The notes: a model not told the origin generated them from the letters alone. A DNA stretch of 64,000 nucleotides from UBA2211 sp035404185 (GCA_965230985.1 OZ246399.1:1-64000); one strand, 5' to 3'; positions 8,537 to 17,133 are shown, counted from the stretch's first letter. Numbers and translations: made by a program.

Positions 8537-9091
8537 TTATCCTTCTATTTCAACTTTCTTGCGGTCAATTAAATCATCAACCTTTTTATTATACTTATCA
8601 ACTAATTCCTGTAATTTATCTTTAGCTTTGAACTTATCGTCTTCTCTAATTAAACCATCTCTAGTCTTATCCTGTATATCTGACCAAGCTTCATCTCTAT
8701 TTTTTCTAATTGTTCGCTTAGCATCATCGTTAATTTGAGAAAGAGCTTTTGCTAATTCCTTCCTCAATTCTTCTGACATTTGAGGCATATTAATAAGAAT
8801 TACATCTCCAGAAATTACTGGAGACAATCCTGCTCCTTCTCTTGAGATGGCTTTTTCAATTGCTTCCATATATGACTTATCCCAAGGCTGAATTGAAAGA
8901 GTTCTAGCGCTAGGAACTGATATAGCTGCCAATTGTTTGATTGGCATCATTTGTCCAAAACATTCAGCTTGAATATCTTCAATTAAAGCTGGAGTAGCTC
9001 TGCCAGTTCTAAAACTTGAAATCTTCTTAGTAACAAAGTCTATTACCTTATCCATCTCTGGTTCTTTTTCTTTTATAATTTGTTCGTACAT
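8537..9091 (-). CDS. frr: Ribosome recycling factor
   Basis: A 184-residue RRF that, with EF-G, splits the post-termination ribosome. Typical blocks are present: SSFRTGRATPALIE, the SVPSARTLSIQPWDK segment and the long C-terminal charged helix. Length is standard (185). It lies between holB and rseP in the operon, as frr commonly sits near envelope genes. No Shine-Dalgarno sequence; an A/T-rich 5' flank precedes ATG. Confidence 0.96.
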   Translation of the reverse strand: MYEQIIKEKEPEMDKVIDFVTKKISSFRTGRATPALIEDIQAECFGQMMPIKQLAAISVPSARTLSIQPWDKSYMEAIEKAISREGAGLSPVISGDVILINMPQMSEELRKELAKALSQINDDAKRTIRKNRDEAWSDIQDKTRDGLIREDDKFKAKDKLQELVDKYNKKVDDLIDRKKVEIEG

Positions 9092-9107
9092 ATGTTTAAA
9101 AAAATTA

Positions 9108-10025
9108 TTATAATGTTATTAATAAATTTTCTAACGCCAATTTCTTATTAACATTTGTATTTTCAATAAGGTACTTGGTTTTCTCTAATTCATCAATTAT
9201 TTCTTTAATTCTCTTTAAAGAATAATTTTCTAAACTTCCCTTATTACCATATACCTTTAATAATATTTCCCGCCTCATAAACCTCTCCCATATATCTAAT
9301 ACATTTACAATCTCATCTTGATTCTCCTTGAATTCTTTTGCAAAGTCAAATCTTTTATACATTTCTGAATGAGCCAATGAAATAATATCTTTAATTGCCT
9401 TATTAAAAAACTTTAATTTGTCTTCATCATTTAAAAATTCTATTGCTTTCCCTACCTGCCCCGAAGAAATTAAAGCAATCTCCTTAGTTTTTTCTATATC
9501 AGCTCCAAGAGAAACTAAATAATCTTCTATTTCTTTTCTTGGAATAACTGAAAATTTAATTTCTTCTAATCTTGAACGGACAGTCGGTAAAAGCATTTGC
9601 GGATATGAAGTAATCAATATTAGCAGTGTATCCCCTTTTGGTTCCTCTAAAACCTTTAAAAGCGCATTCTGAGCGTCTTTCCTCATTAAATGAGCATCGT
9701 CTATAATCCCAACCTTAAGTGAATTATTGTATGACTTTAGAGACAATCTATTTTGTAAATCTCTCACCTCTTCAATTTCAATATTTCTGTCTTTCGCTTC
9801 GATTATTGATAAATCTGGAAAACTTGCTGAATCTATGCTTCTGCAAGAATAGCATTCTCCACAAAATCCTTTTTCTTTCTCGCAAAAAATACTTTTAATA
9901 AATTCGATGGCAACTTTCTTTTTTCCAATCTTCTCTATTCCAGAAAACAGTAAGGCATGAGGAATATTTTTACCTTTGGCTAATCTCTCTAATACCTCTT
10001 TCTGTTTTTTATGCCCAATTGTCAT
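9108..10025 (-). CDS. holB: DNA polymerase III clamp-loader subunit delta-prime
   Basis: A 305-residue AAA+ clamp-loader protein. The N-terminus has HALLFSGIEKIGKKK (a degenerate P-loop, as expected for delta-prime), a zinc module FCEKEKGFCGECYSC, DDAHLMRKDAQNALLKVLEEP (split Walker B/sensor region) and an SRLEE arginine-finger-like segment (SRC in dnaX proteins). It helps load the sliding clamp at replication forks. Encoded 1 bp from murA and 16 bp from frr. DnaX is the alternative but would be longer with an intact P-loop. Confidence 0.85.
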   Translation of the reverse strand: MTIGHKKQKEVLERLAKGKNIPHALLFSGIEKIGKKKVAIEFIKSIFCEKEKGFCGECYSCRSIDSASFPDLSIIEAKDRNIEIEEVRDLQNRLSLKSYNNSLKVGIIDDAHLMRKDAQNALLKVLEEPKGDTLLILITSYPQMLLPTVRSRLEEIKFSVIPRKEIEDYLVSLGADIEKTKEIALISSGQVGKAIEFLNDEDKLKFFNKAIKDIISLAHSEMYKRFDFAKEFKENQDEIVNVLDIWERFMRREILLKVYGNKGSLENYSLKRIKEIIDELEKTKYLIENTNVNKKLALENLLITL

Positions 10026-10026
10026 T

Positions 10027-11310
10027 TTAATCTTTTATCCTTTTAATATCGGCTCCTAATTTTTGCAATCTTTCTTCTATTTTTTCGTATCCCCTATCAA
10101 CCTGATAAATATTTCTAATCGTGGTCTTTCCTTCAGCAATTAATCCTGCAGTGATTAATGACGCTCCTCCTCTTAAATCAAATGAACCCATATCTGCTCC
10201 ATATAATTTGGTAATTCCATTAATAACTGCTCGGTGTGGGTCAGAGAAAAATATATCTGCTCCCATTTTCGTTAATCCTTCCATATATTTTAATCTTCCT
10301 TCGTATAATGGATCGTGAATTAATGTTACTCCCCTAGTTTGAGTTGCCAATACTCCCAACACAGAAAGCAAATCTGAAGGAAATCCTGGAAAAGGCAAGC
10401 TTTGCATTTTCCTAATTTTAATATTTTTAGATGGCAGAACCTGAACGTCGACTAAATCTTTTTTTCTTTTAATAATTTGAAAATTAGCACCGCAATCTTC
10501 TAGTTTCTTTAATACAAATTCCAAAAAAGGATACTCGACATTCTTAACTAAAATATTTCCTCTAACTGCCAAAGCCATAATAATGAAGGTACCAGCTTCG
10601 ATCGGATCATACATTAAAAAATGCTTGAATCCTTTTAATTTATTCTGCCCCTTAATAATTAATGTGTGCTGTCCAACACCTGAAATTTTAACTCCCATCT
10701 TTTTTAAAATCTTACATAATTCCTGATTCTGATAATCACCGTCAGCAACCTTGAGTATAATTTCCTCGTTTAATAAACTTGAGAAAAGCAAAACATTCGC
10801 TGTGGCCGTAACTGATAATTCATCCATTATCACCATGTTGTCTTTTAGTTTCTGAGGAGCAGTCATTACGAACTTACCTCTCTTTTCTTTAATATCAATT
10901 CCCATCTGAGAAAAAGCATCTAAGTGAGTATCAATTGGACGAACTCCAATAACGCATCCGCCAGGTTGAGGCAAACTGGCTTTTCCGAATCTTGATAAAA
11001 TAGCTCCGAATAAAAGAACTGAGCCACGGAACTTCAAAACTAAATCAGAGTTTATTTTTGAAGGATCCATGTTTTTAGCATTGACTCTAATTTTCCTTTT
11101 TCCTAACCATTCAACTTTAACTTTCATGCTTTCAAATATTTCAAGCATTCTAAAAATATCTTCTACTAAAGGAATATTATCAATAACACAATCTTCGCTG
11201 GTTAATAGTGTCGCAATTAAAACAGGAAAGGCTGCGTTTTTTGAGCCTCTCGCTTCTATTTCTCCCGACAATTTCTTGCCGCCCTGTATTACAAATTTTT
11301 CTTCGAGCAT
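10027..11310 (-). CDS. murA: UDP-N-acetylglucosamine 1-carboxyvinyltransferase MurA
   Basis: Catalyses the first committed step of peptidoglycan synthesis, moving enolpyruvate from PEP to UDP-GlcNAc. The KN pair in GSKNAAFPV (residues 22-30) and the active-site cysteine in PGGCVIGVRP (Cys119, fosfomycin target in the family) are present, as is the RGGASLI block near the C-terminus. At 427 residues it is full length. It starts 3 bp after the end of the upstream mreB gene, linking wall precursor supply to the elongation cytoskeleton. Confidence 0.96.
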   Translation of the reverse strand: MLEEKFVIQGGKKLSGEIEARGSKNAAFPVLIATLLTSEDCVIDNIPLVEDIFRMLEIFESMKVKVEWLGKRKIRVNAKNMDPSKINSDLVLKFRGSVLLFGAILSRFGKASLPQPGGCVIGVRPIDTHLDAFSQMGIDIKEKRGKFVMTAPQKLKDNMVIMDELSVTATANVLLFSSLLNEEIILKVADGDYQNQELCKILKKMGVKISGVGQHTLIIKGQNKLKGFKHFLMYDPIEAGTFIIMALAVRGNILVKNVEYPFLEFVLKKLEDCGANFQIIKRKKDLVDVQVLPSKNIKIRKMQSLPFPGFPSDLLSVLGVLATQTRGVTLIHDPLYEGRLKYMEGLTKMGADIFFSDPHRAVINGITKLYGADMGSFDLRGGASLITAGLIAEGKTTIRNIYQVDRGYEKIEERLQKLGADIKRIKD

Positions 11311-11313
11311 ATA

Positions 11314-12315
11314 TTATTTTTTAACCATTATGCTTTTCTTGTATAAATCAAGATTATCTAAAACCGCACCAGTTCCTTTGGCTACACAACTCAATGGATC
11401 GTCGGCAACAAAACAAGGAACTCCAGTTGTTTTAGATAATAAAGCTGCGATATTTCTCAAACAAGCACCTCCTCCAGCCACCACCATTCCTTTATCCATA
11501 ATATCAGCTGATAATTCTGGCGGAGTTTCTCTTAGTACATTTTTAACGCATTGAACTATTTCGGCTAGAGGATCGGCAATAGCTTCACAAATTTCATTAG
11601 AAGAAATTCTAATATTCTTTGGTAATCCAGTGATCAAGTCTCTGCCCCTAATTTCAAGATATTTTGGCTCCTTTTCTGGTAAAGCTGTTCCAATCTTTAT
11701 TTTAATATCCTCAGCGGTCTGCTCTCCAATAGCCAAGTTATGTTTGTTTTTAATATATTCAGCAACAGCAACGTCTAGTTCGTCCCCTGCTACCCTTAAA
11801 GATTGAGAACAAACAATTCCCCCTAGAGAAATAACAGCTACTTCAGCCGTTCCTCCTCCGATATCAATAATTAAATGACCAGACGAAGAATTAATCGGTA
11901 TGCCTGCTCCAATGGCTGAAAGAATTGGCTCCTTAGCAACAAACACTTCTTTTGCTCCAGCTAAAATTCCAGCTTCGATCACAGCTCTCTTTTCGGTTGA
12001 AGTAATTCCTGCCGGAACTCCGATTAATAATTCCGGTTTGATAAACTTAAAAAATCCAGAATTAACTTTAGAAATAAAATGCTTAATCATTGTCTGAGTA
12101 ATTCTGTAGTCAGCAATCACTCCATCCTTTAATGGTCTAAAAACCTGAATTTCTTCAGGAGTTCTTCCAATCATTTCCTTAGCAGCCTGCCCAACAGCCA
12201 AAATTCTGTTCTCTGTTACAGAGACAGCTACTACTGATGGTTCATTCAAAACAACTCCTTTGTCTGGAATGAATACGAGAGAATTTTTAGTACCTAAGTC
12301 TATTCCTATTTTCAT
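11314..12315 (-). CDS. mreB: MreB-family actin homologue, copy 2
   Basis: A 333-residue MreB. It begins MKIGIDLGTKNSLVF, has DIGGGTAEV as phosphate-2 and GGGACLRN as the adenosine motif. I start it at 12315, because upstream extension would be non-homologous and would cross the divergent promoter. The promoter TTGCCA-17-TTATCA (12327-12355) precedes it, with GGGG 8 nt before ATG. It is the first gene of the operon that ends in the other MreB. The two differ throughout, so this is an old paralogy, not a recent duplication. Confidence 0.93.
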   Translation of the reverse strand: MKIGIDLGTKNSLVFIPDKGVVLNEPSVVAVSVTENRILAVGQAAKEMIGRTPEEIQVFRPLKDGVIADYRITQTMIKHFISKVNSGFFKFIKPELLIGVPAGITSTEKRAVIEAGILAGAKEVFVAKEPILSAIGAGIPINSSSGHLIIDIGGGTAEVAVISLGGIVCSQSLRVAGDELDVAVAEYIKNKHNLAIGEQTAEDIKIKIGTALPEKEPKYLEIRGRDLITGLPKNIRISSNEICEAIADPLAEIVQCVKNVLRETPPELSADIMDKGMVVAGGGACLRNIAALLSKTTGVPCFVADDPLSCVAKGTGAVLDNLDLYKKSIMVKK

Positions 12316-12326
12316 AATATACCCCA

Positions 12327-12377
12327 TGATAACATACCGAAACGGCAATTGGCAAGAGAGGGTTTTTGATGTATAAA
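12327..12377. promoter_or_regulatory. Divergent promoters with overlapping -35 boxes (mreB operon / PEGA gene)
   Basis: Plus strand: TTGGCA (12349-12354), 17 nt, TATAAA (12372-12377). Minus strand: TTGCCA (12350-12355), 17 nt, TTATCA (12327-12332). The two -35 boxes share the palindromic TTGGCAA, so the promoters should compete for polymerase. The plus -10 ends 8 nt before ATG 12386. Confidence 0.75.
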
Positions 12378-12385
12378 TGAAGTAT

Positions 12386-13741
12386 ATGACAAAAACAGTA
12401 AGAACTATATTATTCATATTAATGGTTTTAATCTTCACAGTAATCTCTCCCGGAATAATCATGTATTCACAAGGATATCGTTTTGATATCAAAAAAATGA
12501 AATTCCTTGAAACTGGAGGAATTTACATAAAAACACTCCCAGGTGATACAACAGTCTCAATTGATGATAATTATAAAAATAAAACATCTGGATTTTCAAG
12601 AGATCTTTTGATACAAAATTTATTACCCGAGAATCATACTGTAAAAATAGAAGAAACGAACTATCATTCTTGGGAAAAAATTCTAGAAGTCAAACAAAAA
12701 AAGGTTGTTGAAGCTAAATATGTAATTCTCTTTCCTAATGACATACCCTTTGCTTCAGTAGATAACGATATTAAAAATTTCTATCCCTATCCTGACAACA
12801 ATAGGATGCTTTTATTAACTATTTCTAATGAATTATTATCTTACGATTCAGAAAAGAAAGAAACTCAAAGAATTCTCTCTAAGACTCAGACTCCTTACAA
12901 TATTTCTGATATACTATTCTCTCCAACTGGAAAAAGAGCTCTTATTAAAACATCTACTGGGCTTCATTATTTATTAAATACAGAAACATCAACAATATCC
13001 TTAATTAAATCAATGAGTAGCAAGACTAAAAATGTTGTCTTTGATTCAAATAATGAAGGAAGTTTCTTTTACCAATCAAATAACTTAATTTATCGAATTA
13101 ATGCTGACAAACAAAATACTCCAAAACTATTTAAAAAAGAAAATGTTGACGCTTTTACAGTAAACGGAAATGATGTTTACTCTTTTGAGGATGGATTACT
13201 TTATAGAGATAATGTTCTTCTTAATATTAACGAAACCCTATCTAAAGAACCCATAGAAACAAAAGACAAAACATATGAATTAGTTTCAATGGAAAATGAA
13301 ATATTCTTAATTGAAAACAAAAAAACCGTTTACTTATTTAATAAGGAAACAAAAATATTTGATAAAAAAATAGAAGCTAAAACAGAATTAAAATATACTC
13401 CCTTTTATGAAAGAATATTATTTGCTGCTGATAATGAACTTTGGTTACTTTTATTAAAAGATACCGAAACTCCTTTCTTCGTAAAAGCCTGCTCAACAAT
13501 TTTTATCTCTAGGTTCTCTCAAAACATAGGAGATATCAAATGGTTAAATGGGGACTACTTTATTTACACTTTAGACAATAAAGTTAATATCAGTGAAATA
13601 GACAATAGAGATCGTATCAACTCTTTTGAGCTTCCTCAATCAGAAGTATCTAAAATATTCTTTAATGGAAACACTAAAAAACTATTCCTATTAAATAAAG
13701 AAGAATTAATTGTTTCTGAAAATAAAATCTTGCCTCAATAA
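12386..13741 (+). CDS. PEGA-domain envelope protein with N-terminal membrane anchor
   Basis: About 451 residues. A membrane helix (ILFILMVLIFTVISPGIIMYSQGY) is followed by a PEGA-type domain (GGIYIKTLPGDTTVSIDD ... LPENHTVKIE) and a long repeat-rich region that reads like a beta-propeller facing outside. This architecture recurs in Parcubacteria; the function is unknown but presumably surface or wall-associated. The upstream ATG at 12377 overlaps the -10 box (12372-12377), so translation must begin at ATG 12386 on a leaderless mRNA. It is divergent from the mreB operon and ends at a hairpin shared with the convergent Nudix-like gene. Confidence 0.8.
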   Translation: MTKTVRTILFILMVLIFTVISPGIIMYSQGYRFDIKKMKFLETGGIYIKTLPGDTTVSIDDNYKNKTSGFSRDLLIQNLLPENHTVKIEETNYHSWEKILEVKQKKVVEAKYVILFPNDIPFASVDNDIKNFYPYPDNNRMLLLTISNELLSYDSEKKETQRILSKTQTPYNISDILFSPTGKRALIKTSTGLHYLLNTETSTISLIKSMSSKTKNVVFDSNNEGSFFYQSNNLIYRINADKQNTPKLFKKENVDAFTVNGNDVYSFEDGLLYRDNVLLNINETLSKEPIETKDKTYELVSMENEIFLIENKKTVYLFNKETKIFDKKIEAKTELKYTPFYERILFAADNELWLLLLKDTETPFFVKACSTIFISRFSQNIGDIKWLNGDYFIYTLDNKVNISEIDNRDRINSFELPQSEVSKIFFNGNTKKLFLLNKEELIVSENKILPQ

Positions 13742-13744
13742 AAA

Positions 13745-13769
13745 AACACTCTATAAAAAATTGAGTGTT
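13745..13769 (-). terminator. Terminator between convergent genes
   Basis: AACACTC/GAGTGTT arms with an A/T loop. On the minus strand it is followed by TTTTTT, so it primarily serves the Nudix-like gene and overlaps that gene's stop codon. It may also slow plus-strand transcription. Confidence 0.75.
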
Positions 13770-14259
13770 ATGTGTGGGACTTAAGCCATTTTCCAGCAAT
13801 TTTTCGAGAAAATTGATTTGGACAGTCTCGGCTTGCGAACATTCGCATAATAAGAAATTGCTGAGGGTTTTTGATTCTTTGAGTAAGAATATCTTGAGCA
13901 CTGAAAAATAAAGTATTAACTTTAAGTACCAGACAAGAATTTATATTGCCGACAATAATTGCCGAATGTTCCTCCTTAAAATTATCAGAGTAGACATTAT
14001 AAGTAGCGGCAAGTTGTTGTATATTTTTAACCACTAAAAAAGCTGCTATTCCCGTGTCCACCTCGATCCTTCGACTAAGAAAAGCAGGAACCCACTTCTC
14101 ATTAATGAACGGACAAATGTCTGCCACATAAATCTGACCGCCTGGCATTCTCAATTCTTCGCCATCTTTACACAAAAGCATGTCTCCATCGTCATTGAAC
14201 ATCCCTCCGTATAAAAATTTCTTAAATTTAAAGCTTTTTGCCGTTTCTTCGCTTTCCAT
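13768..14259 (-). CDS. Nudix-fold protein with degenerate Nudix box
   Basis: 163 residues. FLYGGMFNDDGDMLLCKDGEE then LRMPGGQI gives the first strands of a Nudix fold, and RRIEVDTGI occupies the place of the REUxEExGU catalytic helix. The glutamates that bind metal are not in the standard register, so it may bind rather than hydrolyse nucleotides. The start at 14259 is set by the promoter: TTGACA-17-TATCTT lies at about 14307-14335, so a longer frame beginning with TTG at 14337 would start inside the -35 box. GGTGAT precedes the ATG, and a CTAGC-AAAA-GCTAG hairpin lies in the leader. Confidence 0.6.
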   Translation of the reverse strand: MESEETAKSFKFKKFLYGGMFNDDGDMLLCKDGEELRMPGGQIYVADICPFINEKWVPAFLSRRIEVDTGIAAFLVVKNIQQLAATYNVYSDNFKEEHSAIIVGNINSCLVLKVNTLFFSAQDILTQRIKNPQQFLIMRMFASRDCPNQFSRKIAGKWLKSHT

Positions 14260-14306
14260 ATTATCACCATTAGGTCCTAAACTAGCTTTTGCTAGATTAA
14301 TTAGAA

Positions 14307-14335
14307 GATAGTAGAAGGAGTGATATTTGTCAAAC
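14307..14335 (-). promoter_or_regulatory. Promoter of the Nudix-like gene
   Basis: TTGACA, 17 nt, TATCTT on the minus strand, directly behind the rpsI terminator. The leader (about 40 nt) holds a CTAGC/GCTAG hairpin and a GGTGAT site before ATG 14259. Confidence 0.7.
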
Positions 14336-14359
14336 AAAAAACCAGAGCTTTTGCTCTGG
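14336..14359 (-). terminator. Terminator of the infA-rpsI ribosomal operon
   Basis: CCAGAGC-AAAA-GCTCTGG followed by TTTTTT on the minus strand, just after the rpsI stop. A canonical intrinsic terminator. Confidence 0.93.
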
Positions 14360-14367
14360 CTTAAATA

Positions 14368-14976
14368 TTAACGTTTTGACCACTGTGGAGCTCTTCTTGC
14401 CCTCTTTAGTCCAGGCTTCTTTCTTTCTTTCATTCTTGGATCTCTAGTTAAGAATCCAGCCTTTCTTAGTCTCTTTCTGTAATCAGGATTAAATACTACC
14501 AAGGCTCGAGCAATACCATGTCTTACAGCCTCAGCTTGAGCGTTTACGCCCCCCCCCTTGACCATAGCTGTAACTTTAAATCTATCTAACGATTTCATCT
14601 TGTCTAACGAAGCTAAAGCTGTTGATTGCAATCCTTTAGTTGGAAAATATTTAGAGAAATCCATCTTATTAACTTCCATTCCCTTGTCACCCTTTGTGTA
14701 TAGTCTTACTCTGGCAGTGGCAGTTTTTCTTCTCCCAGTTCCCTCAAAATATTTATCTCCTAGATTTTTAAAATCATCTTCGTTTACAACAAAATCATCA
14801 TCGTCATCAACTTTTATTGGCAAACCAAAATCAATGTTTTCAATCTTTTTTTCTACCTTTATTTCTTTCACTTCCTCTATGACCTCGGCAACCTTCTTTT
14901 TGGTTTCCTTTTTAACAAGAGAAACTTTCTTTTCTTTTTTCTCTGCCGGTTTTTTTGTTATTTTTTTCTCAGCCAT
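14368..14976 (-). CDS. rpsI: Ribosomal protein uS9 with long charged N-terminal extension
   Basis: The C-terminal 125 residues are a normal S9 (EGTGRRKTATARVRLY ... KGGGVNAQAEAVRHG ... ending QWSKR, the tail that reaches the P site). In front is an extension of about 75 residues rich in Lys/Glu then Asp, absent from the usual 130-aa protein. I start at ATG 14976 (MAEKK). ATG 14988 would overlap the rplM end and add four residues. It is last in the ribosomal operon and is followed by a strong terminator. Confidence 0.95.
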   Translation of the reverse strand: MAEKKITKKPAEKKEKKVSLVKKETKKKVAEVIEEVKEIKVEKKIENIDFGLPIKVDDDDDFVVNEDDFKNLGDKYFEGTGRRKTATARVRLYTKGDKGMEVNKMDFSKYFPTKGLQSTALASLDKMKSLDRFKVTAMVKGGGVNAQAEAVRHGIARALVVFNPDYRKRLRKAGFLTRDPRMKERKKPGLKRARRAPQWSKR

Positions 14977-14980
14977 ATAA

Positions 14981-15346
14981 TTATTCAAACTTTAATCTCT
15001 TTAAGTGTTTTGCTCTTAATCTGTTTTTCGGTAGCATTCCGTTAACAGCAAACTTTATTAACTGTCCAGGATTTTTTTTAAATATTACATTCATTGGGGT
15101 GTGTTTATCGTTTCCTAAATATCCTGTATGTCTAAAATATGTTTCATCCTGCATCTTATTTCCAGTAACTTTAATTTTATCAGCATTAGTAATAATAACA
15201 ACGTTGTTTGGTTCTTTATTGGGAGCATAATCAACATTCTTCTTTCCTTGTAAAATAGCACAAAGATCAGTCGCAAGTCTTCCCAAAACTTTGCCTGTTG
15301 CATCAATCCTTATGGTTTCTTTTGTAGTTGTGATTGCTTTTTTCAT
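14981..15346 (-). CDS. rplM: Ribosomal protein uL13
   Basis: A 121-residue uL13, slightly short of the E. coli 142. Recognised from IDATGKVLGRLATDLCAILQGK and NVVIITNADKIKVTGNK near the N-terminus and the GMLPKNRLRAKHLKRL block. It assembles early into the large subunit. rplM and rpsI are adjacent as in most bacteria. Confidence 0.95.
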   Translation of the reverse strand: MKKAITTTKETIRIDATGKVLGRLATDLCAILQGKKNVDYAPNKEPNNVVIITNADKIKVTGNKMQDETYFRHTGYLGNDKHTPMNVIFKKNPGQLIKFAVNGMLPKNRLRAKHLKRLKFE

Positions 15347-15350
15347 ATTC

Positions 15351-15698
15351 TTAAACTAATTGAATCATTGCCATTTTAGAGCTGTCAGATTTTCTCTGTC
15401 CCATTTTTGTTATTCTAACGTAACCTCCTTTTCTGTCTTTATATCTAGCTGCTATATCTTCCATTAATTTTTTAACTGCTTTAGGAGTAAAACAAGTGGT
15501 TAAATATCTGCGAGCAGCCATATCCCCTTTCTTGGCTCTAGTAATTTTCCTCTGTATAAAAGGAGAAAGTTCTTTGGCCTTAGCTTCGGTAGTAGTGATC
15601 TTTTCTTTCAAAATTAAAGATGTAGCCAAAGTCTTTAACAATGCATGCCTTTGATCTCTTTCTCTATGTAATCTTCTTCCTTTCTGTATTTTTTTCAT
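15351..15698 (-). CDS. rplQ: Ribosomal protein bL17
   Basis: 115 residues, a typical bL17. Evidence: the basic N-terminus RRLHRERDQRHALLKTLATS, then the ITTTEAKAKELSPFIQRKIT helix and RKGGYVRITKMGQRKSD. It lies near the peptide exit tunnel. It is 1 bp downstream of rpoA, the usual rpoA-rplQ pair. Confidence 0.96.
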   Translation of the reverse strand: MKKIQKGRRLHRERDQRHALLKTLATSLILKEKITTTEAKAKELSPFIQRKITRAKKGDMAARRYLTTCFTPKAVKKLMEDIAARYKDRKGGYVRITKMGQRKSDSSKMAMIQLV

Positions 15699-15699
15699 A

Positions 15700-16464
15700 T
15701 TACTTTTCTTTCTTTTTTGTTGTCTTTTTTACAGCTTTCTTTTTTGGTTCAATTACCTCTTCTTCTTTAACAGCTTCAGCTTTTATTCCTCCCATTTGTT
15801 CAGCCATAAAACCAAACTGAGCTAAAAGAATATCTAAAGATTCAGCAAAAGCTTCTTCAGGCTTAATCGTTCCATCTGTTTCAACTTCTAAAGAAATCTT
15901 ATCAAAATCAGTTCTATCTCCGACTCTCATATTTTCAACGACATAATTGACCTTCTTGATAGGAGTAAAAATTGCATCCAATCCGATTACGCCAACATCT
16001 CTTTTTATTTCCTTGTCTTCGAAAACATAACCAACGCCTTTCTCAATTTTGATTTCAATTTCTAATTCTGTATTCTTATCAGTTATTGTCGCAATATGCA
16101 AGCTTGGATTAGCTAATTTCAAATCAGCTGGACATTCAAAGTCACTTCCAAAAACCTCCTTTTCTCCTTTTATTTTTAAGGTTGCTAGCTGTGGTTCATC
16201 AGTAAAGAGTTTAAATCTTAATTGTTTGATATTCATTAAAATATGCAAAACATCTTCTTTAACTCCAGCAATAGTAGCAAATTCATGAGGAGCGTTCTTA
16301 ATTTTAACTTCTGTTACGGCAGCACCGTTTAAAGATGACAAAAGGACCCTCCTAATAGCATTACCGAGAGTAATTCCGTAGCCAGGATAAAGCGACTCTA
16401 TTTCGAAAATAATGTTGTTGTCGCTTACCTTTTTAGTTTTTATTGAAGTTGGCAATGGAATCAT
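15700..16464 (-). CDS. rpoA: RNA polymerase alpha subunit lacking the C-terminal domain
   Basis: The N-terminal assembly domain is intact: LYPGYGITLGNAIRRVLLSS (dimer interface), the APHEFATIAGVKEDVLHI block and VGDRTDFDKISLEVETDGT. The protein then ends in a Lys/Glu tail at residue 254, whereas E. coli alpha (329 aa) continues into the alpha-CTD that binds UP elements and activators. No CTD reading frame follows; rplQ starts 1 bp later. Promoter recognition here should therefore rest on sigma contacts, consistent with the near-consensus -35/-10 boxes in the window. Confidence 0.95.
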   Translation of the reverse strand: MIPLPTSIKTKKVSDNNIIFEIESLYPGYGITLGNAIRRVLLSSLNGAAVTEVKIKNAPHEFATIAGVKEDVLHILMNIKQLRFKLFTDEPQLATLKIKGEKEVFGSDFECPADLKLANPSLHIATITDKNTELEIEIKIEKGVGYVFEDKEIKRDVGVIGLDAIFTPIKKVNYVVENMRVGDRTDFDKISLEVETDGTIKPEEAFAESLDILLAQFGFMAEQMGGIKAEAVKEEEVIEPKKKAVKKTTKKKEK

Positions 16465-16489
16465 ATATTTTAGTTATGATATTTATTTA

Positions 16490-17119
16490 TTACCTTGAAT
16501 AATGTTCAAAAATTGTTGAAATTTCAGATGGTAATTGTACGTCTTCTGGTGTTGGGTATCTCATAACTTTACCCTCGATTTTACTTCCATCAAAACTTAA
16601 CCATTTAGGTAAACTGTATTTTTTCATCGCTTCTGATATTCCCTTTAAAGCTTCTTTGTTCTTTGAACCTTCTCTAATTGAAACTGTATCTCCGACATTT
16701 GTTCTGTAAGAAGGAATATCAATCTTTCTTCCATTAATTAAAATATGTCCATGACTAACAAGTAATCTTGCTTGACCACGGGACTTAGCCCAACCCATTC
16801 TGAAAATAATATTATCTAATCTGCTTTCTAGTTTAGCAATTAACTGAGAAGCAACATCAACTCCAGAACCTCTGTTTTCCATAACTTCAAAAACATAATC
16901 TTTAAATTGTGATTCTGAAATATTATACCACTTCTTAACCTTCTGTTTTTCTCTCATTTCACGGCCGTACTCGGTTAAATTACCTCTTCTTTTTTTAGCT
17001 TTTTGTCCTGGAGCAAATGGACGCTTAATCATAGCGCATTTAGAACCCAAACACTTCTCTCCTTTTAAAAAGAGCTTGTCTCCTAACCTTCTACAAATTT
17101 TACACTTTGCTTGTTTCAT
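16490..17119 (-). CDS. rpsD: Ribosomal protein uS4
   Basis: 209 residues, full length. It has a zinc-binding N-terminus (CKIC ... CLGSKC, the C+ form), the FAPGQKAKKRRGNLTEYG block and an S4 RNA-binding domain (SRLDNIIFRMGWAKSRGQARLLVSHGHILING, read in pieces). It nucleates small-subunit assembly and in other bacteria represses its own operon. Located between rpsK and rpoA as usual. Confidence 0.96.
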   Translation of the reverse strand: MKQAKCKICRRLGDKLFLKGEKCLGSKCAMIKRPFAPGQKAKKRRGNLTEYGREMREKQKVKKWYNISESQFKDYVFEVMENRGSGVDVASQLIAKLESRLDNIIFRMGWAKSRGQARLLVSHGHILINGRKIDIPSYRTNVGDTVSIREGSKNKEALKGISEAMKKYSLPKWLSFDGSKIEGKVMRYPTPEDVQLPSEISTIFEHYSR

Positions 17120-17133
17120 AAATATATTAAAGA

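Noticed and set aside
13674..13901. 75-codon minus frame
   Set aside because: Overlaps both the PEGA gene end and the Nudix-like gene in another frame and crosses the terminator.
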